Shown piece by piece: positions 16,176 to 22,278 of a DNA stretch of 64,000 nucleotides (position 1 is the first letter of the stretch; the number at the start of each line of letters is the position of its first letter). A program made the position numbers and the translations under genes. The DNA comes from Methylobacterium mesophilicum (GTDB lineage Bacteria; Pseudomonadota; Alphaproteobacteria; Rhizobiales; Beijerinckiaceae). Location: contig NZ_BPQU01000004.1 of NCBI RefSeq assembly GCF_022179445.1, forward strand, positions 1 through 64,000, given 5' to 3'. The notes under the pieces were generated by a model, which worked only from the letters and a program-made list of their open reading frames with translations, was not told the DNA's origin and did not search any database.

Positions 16176-16400
16176 CCGGCGCCAGACGGTTTTGCGTCGG
16201 CGCCGGCTCGAACCTCGGCCTTCCCGTGGGACGACGCCCTGACTCTCGGCCTCGGCGCGCTCGGCTGGAGCCCGGCCGCCTTCTGGGCGGCGACGCCCCG
16301 GGAGTTCGCCGCCGCGCTCGGCCGCCGGCGCGGCCCGGAGCCCCTGAGCCGCGCCGCGTTCGAGCGCCTGCTCGCCGCCTATCCGGATCCGGGCCCGTGA
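16176..16400 (+). CDS. Second tail assembly chaperone reading frame (no visible start codon)
   Basis: The frame encodes FPWDDALTLGLGALGWSPAAFWAATPREF..LGRRRG, the clear signature of the second GTA tail-assembly chaperone (g10.1 type). It ends at TGA 16398-16400. Upstream of FPW no ATG, GTG or TTG occurs in this frame until far inside the preceding gene, while the frame stays open through that gene's end. A -1 shift from the preceding chaperone frame before 16170 would produce a fusion. A lost start codon is the alternative. The left coordinate is therefore only the first codon after the upstream stop. Confidence 0.7.
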   Translation, partial: PAPDGFASAPARTSAFPWDDALTLGLGALGWSPAAFWAATPREFAAALGRRRGPEPLSRAAFERLLAAYPDPGP

Positions 16401-16402
16401 AC

Positions 16403-16460
16403 GGAGCCGGGGCTCTGCCCCGGCACCCCGCCAAAGGGCCGAGCCCTTTGGGATCCCGGG
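16403..16460. repeat. Double-hairpin repeat family D
   Basis: GCCGGGGCTCTGCCCCGGC and AAAGGGCCGAGCCCTTT are two adjacent perfect or near-perfect hairpins, followed by GGGATCCCG. This double-hairpin is typical of dispersed repeats in Methylobacterium-type genomes. It begins 3 bp after a stop codon and could act as an intercistronic terminator or attenuator before the tape measure gene. Confidence 0.75.
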
Positions 16461-16503
16461 TTTCGGCGCCACGCTAACCCCGACCAACCAGGAGGGCCGC
16501 CCG

Positions 16504-17082
16504 ATGAGCGACGCCGACCCCGATCCGCAGGATGCCGCCCGGATCAAGCAGCTCGCGACCTTGGACCAGCTCGCCAAGAATTTCGGACGCAGCCTGGATT
16601 CGGCGCTCACCCGCGGGGCCGCCTCGGGACGCAGCCTCGACGGCGTGCTCGGCACGATCGGCAGCAAGCTCGCCGGCGCGGCGGCCCGGGCGGCCTCCGG
16701 CCCGATCCGCTCCGGCATCACCGGCCTGGTCAACGCCGTGCTCGGGGCGGGCGCCGGCAGCGAGACCGGCTTCGCCCGGGGCGGCGTGCTCCGGGGCGGG
16801 CAGGTCCAGCCCTTCGCGGCCGGCGGGGTCGTGGCCGCGCCGACCTACTTCCCGATGGCGAACGGGGCCGGCCTGATGGGCGAGGCCGGCCCCGAGGCGA
16901 TCCTGCCGCTCAACCGCGGCCCGGACGGCCGCCTCGGCGTCGCTGCCGGCGCCCCCGCTTCCCGGCCGGTCTCGGTGACGGTCAACATCGCCACCCCCGA
17001 CCCCGGCGCCTTCCGCCGTTCGGAGGCGCAGGTGACGGCGAGCCTCGCCCGCGCCGTGGCGCGAGGGCAGCGGGCGACGTAA
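16504..17082 (+). CDS. Short tail tape measure protein (GTA g11-like)
   Basis: At 192 residues this is far shorter than phage tape measures but normal for GTAs, whose tails are short. An N-terminal helical half (LATLDQLAKNFGRSLDSAL) is followed by the conserved FARGGVLRGGQVQPFAAGGVV and LMGEAGPEAILPLNRGPDG motifs and a helical end. AGGAGG precedes the ATG. The GTA order stops here; a GNAT pair and a TauD gene intervene before DUF2460 at 19164. Confidence 0.88.
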   Translation: MSDADPDPQDAARIKQLATLDQLAKNFGRSLDSALTRGAASGRSLDGVLGTIGSKLAGAAARAASGPIRSGITGLVNAVLGAGAGSETGFARGGVLRGGQVQPFAAGGVVAAPTYFPMANGAGLMGEAGPEAILPLNRGPDGRLGVAAGAPASRPVSVTVNIATPDPGAFRRSEAQVTASLARAVARGQRAT

Positions 17083-17191
17083 GGGCATACCTGTTGGACA
17101 AGCCTGGAATTGGTCCTGTGCCGGGTCCGCGCATTGTCGAGACGCGGAGGCCCTGCTACGTCGTTCTCAGTGCAGTCGAGAGGAGGAGCCG

Positions 17192-17389
17192 ATGGCTATC
17201 CTGTCCCGAGATTTCGGCGGGGTGAAGCTGTCCGGCCGCGATGCGGAGACGTTCCTGCGCCAAGTGGCCTCGAGCGAGAAGCAACAGGTTGTGCTGGCCT
17301 CGCTCGAGAGAGGGCGTAAACTGCAGCGATCGATGACCGAAACGGGCAAGGTCGCTGTCGATGCAGGAAACGACGCCGGCGGTAAGTAA
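17192..17389 (+). CDS. Small protein upstream of a GNAT acetyltransferase (antitoxin candidate)
   Basis: The 65-residue product starts at ATG 17192 behind a strong AGGAGGAG site. It has a short beta-like start (MAILSRDFGGVKLSG) and two helices (RDAETFLRQVAS, QQVVLASLERGRKLQRSM). No family is recognised. It overlaps the following acetyltransferase gene by 29 bp, the arrangement of an antitoxin followed by a GNAT toxin, but it lacks an evident ribbon-helix-helix. Confidence 0.55.
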   Translation: MAILSRDFGGVKLSGRDAETFLRQVASSEKQQVVLASLERGRKLQRSMTETGKVAVDAGNDAGGK

Positions 17390-17933
17390 TCATTCGCCCT
17401 ATATTATTCGTCCTATGCGACAGGGCGACTGCAAAGTGGCATTTGCCCTTGCGGACGAGCGGCACAAGCCGTTGAAGATATTCTTTCGCAGAGATTCGGA
17501 GCGTGCCAGCGCTCAGCTGATCACGCAGACCTACGTCGCAGTCCCGGAGGATCCCGCGGATAGGCGCATCCTCGGCTTCATCAGCCTGATGAGCGCGGAG
17601 ATCGCCTTGGGCGGGACCTACTCCGTCAAAGGAAAGCCGAGGGCTGACCGCTATCCCAGCCAGCCCGCCATTCGGATTGCCCGTTTGGCGGTTGCGGACG
17701 GTACGCGCGGAAGTGGAATCGGCCGAGATCTCCTGTCTTTGTCACTCAGCATCGCCGTCGATCGAGTTTGCACCAGCGTCGGCTGCCGCTTCCTGATCAC
17801 GAACGCCAAGCAGGAATCCGTGGGCTTCTACGACAAGCAGGGCTTCACGATGCTGGATACCGACAGCAACCGTGCCTCGCCCGCGCCAGTCATGTGGCTG
17901 GACCTTCAGCCCTACGTATCAAGCTCGGGTTGA
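17361..17933 (+). CDS. GNAT-family N-acetyltransferase (possible toxin)
   Basis: The 190-residue protein has the acetyl-CoA-binding motif A, IRIARLAVADGTRGSGIGRDLL, and a C-terminal FYDKQGFTML motif B. GNAT enzymes transfer acetyl groups to amines; those encoded right after a small antitoxin (TacT/AtaT type) acetylate aminoacyl-tRNA. The overlap with the small upstream gene suggests this, but the antitoxin family is not clear, so an ordinary acetyltransferase remains possible. GC content is visibly lower than in neighbouring phage genes, hinting at separate acquisition. Confidence 0.78.
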   Translation: MQETTPAVSNHSPYIIRPMRQGDCKVAFALADERHKPLKIFFRRDSERASAQLITQTYVAVPEDPADRRILGFISLMSAEIALGGTYSVKGKPRADRYPSQPAIRIARLAVADGTRGSGIGRDLLSLSLSIAVDRVCTSVGCRFLITNAKQESVGFYDKQGFTMLDTDSNRASPAPVMWLDLQPYVSSSG

Positions 17934-17970
17934 GTCGTCTGCTCACGACGGCGCGCGAGCGAGCGCCTGC

Positions 17971-18002
17971 ACGTCGCCCCGCCTGTCACGACCGGGCGAC
18001 GT
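17971..18002. terminator. Hairpin between convergent genes
   Basis: ACGTCGCCC (17971-17979) pairs with GGGCGACGT (17994-18002) across a 14-nt loop, precisely in the 81-bp gap between the converging GNAT and TauD genes. No long T-run follows on either side, so a bidirectional terminator is plausible but not certain. Confidence 0.5.
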
Positions 18003-18014
18003 GATCGCCCCTTC

Positions 18015-18923
18015 TCACGCCGCCTTGCTGGCCGCCGCCTCGCGGGCGCGGCTGCGGCGTCCGTCGACGCTGACCGGGGGGACGCCTTCGATGGTGACCC
18101 GGCGCACCACCCGGGGCTGGTCGCCATAATCGTCCACCGCGCGGTGCACCGTCGCCCGGTTGTCCCAGATCGCCACGTCGCCCAGCCGCCAGGACCAGCG
18201 CACCGTGTTCTCGGGCCGGGTCGCGTGGTCGGTGAAGATCGCGAGCAGGTGCTGCGAATCCGAGGTCGTGAGCCCGAGGATGCGCTGGATGAAGTGCCCG
18301 ACGATCAGCGAGCGCTCGCCGGTCTCCGGATGGACGTGCACCAGCGGGTGCTCGGTCTCGTAGACGGTCCGGGTGAAGACCTCGTTGTAGCGCTGGCGGC
18401 CGGCCTCCGGGGCGTTCACGCGCCCGCCGACGTAATCGTAGACATTGGAATGCAGCGCCCAGAGCCGGTCGGCGAGGTCGCGCAATGTCTCGGGCAGCTC
18501 CGCGTAGGCCGCCGCCGTGTTGGCCCAGAGGGTGTCGCCGCCATAGGCCGGCAGGGTCACGGCCCGCAGGATCGAGATCGCCGGATAGGCCGGCACGAAG
18601 GTCACGTCGGTGTGCCAGGAACTCGCCCGCTCGCCCCGGCTGCCGTCGAGGTCGAGGACGCCGGACGTGCCGGCGAGCGACGGCACGGTCGGGTGTGGGA
18701 CGAGGTCGCCGAGCCGCCGGCCGAACGCCTCCTGGCCGGCCTCGTCGAGGCTCTGGTCGCGGAAGAACACCACCTTGTGGGTGACCAGCGCCTGGCGGAT
18801 CGCCGCCACCGTCCCGGCGTCGAGGTCGCCCGAGAGCGCGACGCCGCGGATCTCCGCGCCGATGCGGCCGGCGACCCGGCGGATGTCGAGGTTGGGGTGC
18901 AGCGGCTGCGGGACGGCGCTCAT
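18015..18923 (-). CDS. TauD/TfdA-family Fe(II)/2-oxoglutarate dioxygenase
   Basis: Family members hydroxylate sulfonates or related small compounds using 2-oxoglutarate and O2. The 302-residue protein carries the iron ligands HTD in SSWHTDVTF and a distal His in NRATVHRAVDDYG, followed by the co-substrate arginine region RVVRRVTIEG. VVFFRDQSLDEAGQEAF at the N-terminus is typical of TauD. The ATG at 18923 has GAGGAG upstream; two AGATCT boxes 4 bp apart (18970-18985) may be an operator. Sulfur acquisition is the likely role, but no transporter genes are nearby, and it sits inside the GTA cluster. Confidence 0.85.
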   Translation of the reverse strand: MSAVPQPLHPNLDIRRVAGRIGAEIRGVALSGDLDAGTVAAIRQALVTHKVVFFRDQSLDEAGQEAFGRRLGDLVPHPTVPSLAGTSGVLDLDGSRGERASSWHTDVTFVPAYPAISILRAVTLPAYGGDTLWANTAAAYAELPETLRDLADRLWALHSNVYDYVGGRVNAPEAGRQRYNEVFTRTVYETEHPLVHVHPETGERSLIVGHFIQRILGLTTSDSQHLLAIFTDHATRPENTVRWSWRLGDVAIWDNRATVHRAVDDYGDQPRVVRRVTIEGVPPVSVDGRRSRAREAAASKAA

Positions 18924-19163
18924 CGTAAGGCTCCTCGGTGGATCGGGGACGACGTACGCCTGCCGGGAAAGATCTTGCGAGATCTGCCGGAGATCAAGGT
19001 CTTCGAAGAAGCGTCCGTCGTCTTCGATGATCTTCGCCCTGGCGCGGTCGGTTGTCGATGAACGGCGTTTCCGAAGTTTCGCCCGTTTCCAAAAGACTCT
19101 TCCCGGCCGGCGGTGGCCGGCAGGACGTGCCTTCTCCGACCCCATCTCCGGGATCATCGCGCC

Positions 19164-19805
19164 ATGGCCGAAGCCTTCCACGAGGTGCTGTTTCCCCTCG
19201 ACGTGTCGCTGCGCGGCAGCGGCGGGCCGCAGCGGCTCACCGAGATCGTCACGCTGGCCTCGGGGCGGGAGCACCGCAACGGCCGCTGGGCCGATTCCCG
19301 CCGCCGCTACGATGCCGGGTTCGGGGTGCGCGGGCTCGATGCGCTCCACGCCGTGCTGGCCTTCTTCGAGGAGCGCCGCGGGAGGCTCTACGGCTTCCGC
19401 TACCGCGACCGCGTCGATTTCCGCTCCGGGCCGCCCGGGCGGGCGATCGGCCCCCTGGACCAGCCGCTCGGCACCGGCGACGGCGCCACGGCGGCGTTCG
19501 CGCTGACCAAGTCCTACGGGTCCGGCTTCGCGCCCTATCGCCGGCGCATCGCCAAGCCGGTGTCCGGCAGCGTCCGGGTGGCGGTGGCCGGCCGGGAGGT
19601 CGGCGCCGACGCCTTCGCGTGCGACCCGGCCACCGGGCTCGTGACCTTCGCGGGCGGGCACGTCCCCGCCAAGGGCGCCGCCGTCACGGCGGGCTTCGCC
19701 TTCGACGTGCCGGTCCGGTTCGACACCGACGACCTCACCATCGACCTCGCAGCCTTCACGGCCGGCGAGATCCCCAAGGTGCCGCTGGTCGAGATCGTGC
19801 CGTGA
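19164..19805 (+). CDS. DUF2460-family tail protein (GTA g12-like)
   Basis: The 213-residue protein shows the DUF2460 pattern: FHEVLFPLDVSLRGSGGPQR, SGREHRNGRWADSRRRYDAGFGVR and FFEERRGRLYGFRYRDRVDF, ending with FTAGEIPKVPLVEI. In GTAs it is a distal tail component. It marks resumption of the canonical tail order after the TauD insertion. A palindromic repeat lies between it and the next tail gene. Confidence 0.9.
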   Translation: MAEAFHEVLFPLDVSLRGSGGPQRLTEIVTLASGREHRNGRWADSRRRYDAGFGVRGLDALHAVLAFFEERRGRLYGFRYRDRVDFRSGPPGRAIGPLDQPLGTGDGATAAFALTKSYGSGFAPYRRRIAKPVSGSVRVAVAGREVGADAFACDPATGLVTFAGGHVPAKGAAVTAGFAFDVPVRFDTDDLTIDLAAFTAGEIPKVPLVEIVP

Positions 19806-19852
19806 GGGACGCAGATTTCGGATCGTCCGATCGGCCGCGAAAAGGCGCGGGT

Positions 19853-19947
19853 CCCCTCTCCCGTGCGGGAGAGGGACAGGGTGAGGGGTGCGACCTCTCC
19901 GGACAGACCTGACCCCTCACCCCAGCCCTCTCCCGCACGGGAGAGGG
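19853..19947. repeat. Palindromic repeat family A, copy 2
   Basis: It shares with the element at 8917-9012 the outer arms CCCCTCTCCCGTGCGGGAG and CCTCTCCCGCACGGGAGAGG, the inner GACAGGGTGAGGG and the CCGGA..AGACCTG centre, differing mainly by small substitutions and one base of length. Both copies are in GTA intergenic gaps. Confidence 0.87.
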
Positions 19948-20019
19948 CGCGCGTCGAGCTCTGCAAAAGCTGTCGCGCCTCAAACTGGAGTCGCCCGTAG
20001 GTGCCTTAAGGGGAAAAAG

Positions 20020-20895
20020 ATGCGCGATATTCCAAGTGCCTTTGCGGCCCATCTCGCGGGCGGCGTCACCACCCTGTGCCGGTGCTGGACCCTGCACCGG
20101 CGGGACGGCGTCGCGCTGGGCTTCACCGACCATGACCGCGACCTGACCCTCGCGGGCCTGGTCCACGCCGCCCGCACCGGGCTGGAGGCCGCCGAGGCCA
20201 GCGCCGAATCCGGCTTCGCGGTCTCCGGCGGCGATGTGGCCGGGGCGCTGAGTTCCCTGGGGCTGACCGAGGCCGACATCGCCGGCGGCCTCTACGACGG
20301 CGCCACGGTGGAGACCTGGCTGGTCGACTGGACCAATCCCGGGACGCGCCTGCTGCTCGATGTCGGCACGATCGGCGAGGTGCGCCGGGAGGGCGACGCC
20401 TTCGTGGCGGAGCTGCGCGGCCTCGCCCACCGGCTCGGGGCCGAGCGCGGCCGGACCTTCCGGGCGACCTGCGGCGCCGATCTCGGCGATGGCCGCTGCC
20501 GGGTCGATCTCGCGGCCTGGCGCACAACCGGACGGGTCACCGGCCTGCCCGAACCCGCGACCCTCGCGGTGGCCCTGGCCGGCAGCTTCGCGGACGGGCT
20601 GTTCACCGGCGGAACGCTCACCTGGACGGCCGGCGCCAATGCCGGCCTCAAGGCCGATGTGCGGCTCCAGCTCGACGCGCTCCTCGAATTGTGGACCGCG
20701 CCGCCCCGGCCGGTGGCGGCGGGCGATGCGTTCAGCCTCACCGCCGGCTGCGACAAGCGGCTGGCGACCTGCCGGGACCGCTTCGCCAACGCGGTCAACT
20801 TCCAGGGCTTCCCGCACATGCCCGGCAACGACGCGGTGATGCGGGCGGTGCCGGGCTCGGAGCCCGTCCTCGACGGCGGGAGCCTGTTCCGATGA
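20020..20895 (+). CDS. DUF2163-family tail protein (GTA g13-like)
   Basis: This 291-residue protein matches the DUF2163 baseplate-hub family: an N-terminal LCRCWTLHRRDGVALGFTDHD, a central DWTNPGTRLLL, and conserved cysteines in the C-terminal region (RATCGADLGDGRC, LTAGCDKRLATCRDRFAN) ending in NFQGFPHMPGND. The cysteines may bind an iron-sulfur cluster, as reported for lambda gpL-like hubs (inference). ATG 20020 follows AAGGGG. The stop overlaps the start of the NlpC/P60 gene. Confidence 0.9.
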   Translation: MRDIPSAFAAHLAGGVTTLCRCWTLHRRDGVALGFTDHDRDLTLAGLVHAARTGLEAAEASAESGFAVSGGDVAGALSSLGLTEADIAGGLYDGATVETWLVDWTNPGTRLLLDVGTIGEVRREGDAFVAELRGLAHRLGAERGRTFRATCGADLGDGRCRVDLAAWRTTGRVTGLPEPATLAVALAGSFADGLFTGGTLTWTAGANAGLKADVRLQLDALLELWTAPPRPVAAGDAFSLTAGCDKRLATCRDRFANAVNFQGFPHMPGNDAVMRAVPGSEPVLDGGSLFR

Positions 20896-21440
20896 GCGCG
20901 ATGCCAAGGGATATCGGCCCGGACATGGGCGCGGCCGCCCTCGGCGAGGCGCGGCTGTGGCTCGGCACGCCCTACCGGCACCAGGCCTCCCTGCGCGGGG
21001 TCGGCTGCGACTGCCTGGGCCTGCTGCGCGGGGTCTGGCGCGGGCTCTACGGCGCCGAGCCGGAACCGGTGCCGCCCTATGCCGCCACCTGGGCCGAATC
21101 CGCCGCCGCGGGGACCGATCCCCTCACCGAGGCGGCGGCGCGCCACCTCGTGCCGGTGCCCTCCGTCGGCGATCCACCTCGGCCGGGCGACGTGCTGCTC
21201 TTCGCCTTCCGCCGCCACCTCCCGGCCCGCCACTGCGCCATCGCCACCGGCGACGACGCCATGATCCACGCCCACGACCACGCCACGGTCGCCGAGGTCG
21301 CGCTCACGGCGTGGTGGCGCCGGCACCTGACCGGGGTGTTCCGGTTTCCGCAGGCCCCTTACGAGGTGCCGGTCGCCACGGTCAGCTTGACGCCGAGCGC
21401 GTCCATGTCGAGGCTTCCCGCGCCGTCATCGCGAGCGTAG
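20892..21440 (+). CDS. NlpC/P60-family cell-wall peptidase (GTA g14-like)
   Basis: The 182-residue protein would cut peptidoglycan peptides during particle entry or tail assembly. The catalytic Cys lies in GVGCDCLGLLRGVW and the catalytic His in ARHCAIATGDDAMIHAH. ATG 20892 overlaps the DUF2163 stop. The normal end of the fold is near GVFRFP; the last roughly 27 residues read into the palindromic repeat that starts at 21424, so the native C-terminus has been replaced or extended. Confidence 0.88.
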   Translation: MSAMPRDIGPDMGAAALGEARLWLGTPYRHQASLRGVGCDCLGLLRGVWRGLYGAEPEPVPPYAATWAESAAAGTDPLTEAAARHLVPVPSVGDPPRPGDVLLFAFRRHLPARHCAIATGDDAMIHAHDHATVAEVALTAWWRRHLTGVFRFPQAPYEVPVATVSLTPSASMSRLPAPSSRA

Positions 21441-21514
21441 CGAAGCGACCCAGGGACACGCCACCCTTCGAGATCGCGCGCGGCACTGAGTTGCTCCGCT
21501 ACGCTCGCAATGAC
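21424..21514. repeat. Palindromic repeat family E
   Basis: The left arm CGTCATCGCGAGCGTAGCGAAG pairs imperfectly with the right arm TTGCTCCGCTACGCTCGCAATGACG, with the motif CCCAGGGACACGCCACCC between them. This is a common type of dispersed bacterial hairpin. Its left edge lies inside the 3' end of the NlpC/P60 reading frame. Confidence 0.8.
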
Positions 21515-21561
21515 GGTTGAGGCGGTGGCGATCACTGCGAACGCACACCGCATCAGGCAAG

Positions 21562-21843
21562 TCAGGCCGCCGTGGCGACGCGCAGCTCGACGTGCAGCCC
21601 GGCCGCATCGAGCATCGCGACCAGCGTGTCGATCGCGAACAGGTCGATCTTGCCACGCATCAAATCCGAGACGCGCGGCTGGGTGACACCCAGGATCTTC
21701 GCAGCCTGCGACTGGTTCAGGCCGGATTGTTCGATGTGATTGCGCAGAGCCATCATCAACTGCGAGCGGAGGCGCATATGCGCGGCCTCCGCCGGCGTAT
21801 CCTCGATCGCGTCCCAGACGCTGTCGAAGCGTGTCTCCGTCAT
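21562..21843 (-). CDS. higA: HigA-type XRE-family antitoxin
   Basis: The 93-residue protein has a helix-turn-helix at about residues 40-65 (SGLNQSQAAKILGVTQPRVSDLM) and the AIDTLVAMLDAAGLHVEL tail typical of HigA antitoxins paired with phage-derived Gp49/HigB toxins. It should neutralise the toxin and repress the operon by binding the palindrome at 22219-22236. Its ATG overlaps the toxin stop (ATGA), giving the toxin-first order characteristic of higBA. Confidence 0.9.
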   Translation of the reverse strand: MTETRFDSVWDAIEDTPAEAAHMRLRSQLMMALRNHIEQSGLNQSQAAKILGVTQPRVSDLMRGKIDLFAIDTLVAMLDAAGLHVELRVATAA

Positions 21844-22181
21844 CACAGTAACTCCTGGACGTACTCGGCGTAGCGGCGTTTGGCCGTGGCGATGTCGGCA
21901 AGTGTCGTTTTCCGGGTCGTCTTGCGGAAGCAATGCAGGACGACCACGGTGCCGGAAAACTTGGCCACGTAGATCACCCGGAAGGCGCCATCCGGCTCCC
22001 GGATGCGGATCTCGCGGACGCCCGAACCGATCGTCGACATCGGTTTCCAGTCGTCCGGATCAAGGCCGGACTGAACGCGATCGATCTGATGTCCGGCGGC
22101 GCGGCGCGCATCCCTGGGAAAGGCGCGCAGGTCGTCGAGCGCACCCCCGCGAAACACCACGCCTTTGGGCCGCTCGACCAC
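21843..22181 (-). CDS. higB: HigB-type (Gp49-like) mRNA interferase toxin
   Basis: The 112-residue RelE-superfamily toxin shows ALDDLRAFPRDARRAAGHQI, DPDDWKPM, GVREIRIREPDGAFRVIYVAKF and VVLHCFRKTTRKT, all standard for Gp49-like HigB, which cleaves mRNA on the ribosome. Start is probably the GTG at 22181, since an in-frame stop lies a few codons further upstream. It is transcribed away from the GTA tail gene, from a promoter at 22217-22245. Confidence 0.9.
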   Translation of the reverse strand: MVERPKGVVFRGGALDDLRAFPRDARRAAGHQIDRVQSGLDPDDWKPMSTIGSGVREIRIREPDGAFRVIYVAKFSGTVVVLHCFRKTTRKTTLADIATAKRRYAEYVQELL

Positions 22182-22216
22182 GACGCCATCCAGCTCATCG
22201 ACGCCTCAGACCACGA

Positions 22217-22245
22217 TTTATACAAGAACTTGTATATTTCCGCAA
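22217..22245 (-). promoter_or_regulatory. higBA promoter with palindromic operator
   Basis: On the minus strand TTGCGG (22245-22240) and TATAAA (22222-22217) are spaced by exactly 17 bp. The palindrome TATACAAG-AA-CTTGTATA at 22219-22236 covers the spacer and overlaps the -10 box. This is the layout of an autoregulated toxin-antitoxin operon. The AT-rich patch stands out from its surroundings. Confidence 0.75.
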
Positions 22246-22278
22246 TCGCTGCGAACCACCCCCGCCCCGGAGCCCGCC

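Noticed and set aside
8917..19947. The two family A repeats as attL/attR of an integrated prophage
   Set aside because: They are palindromic dispersed elements, lie inside the cluster rather than at its ends, and no integrase or tRNA target is present.
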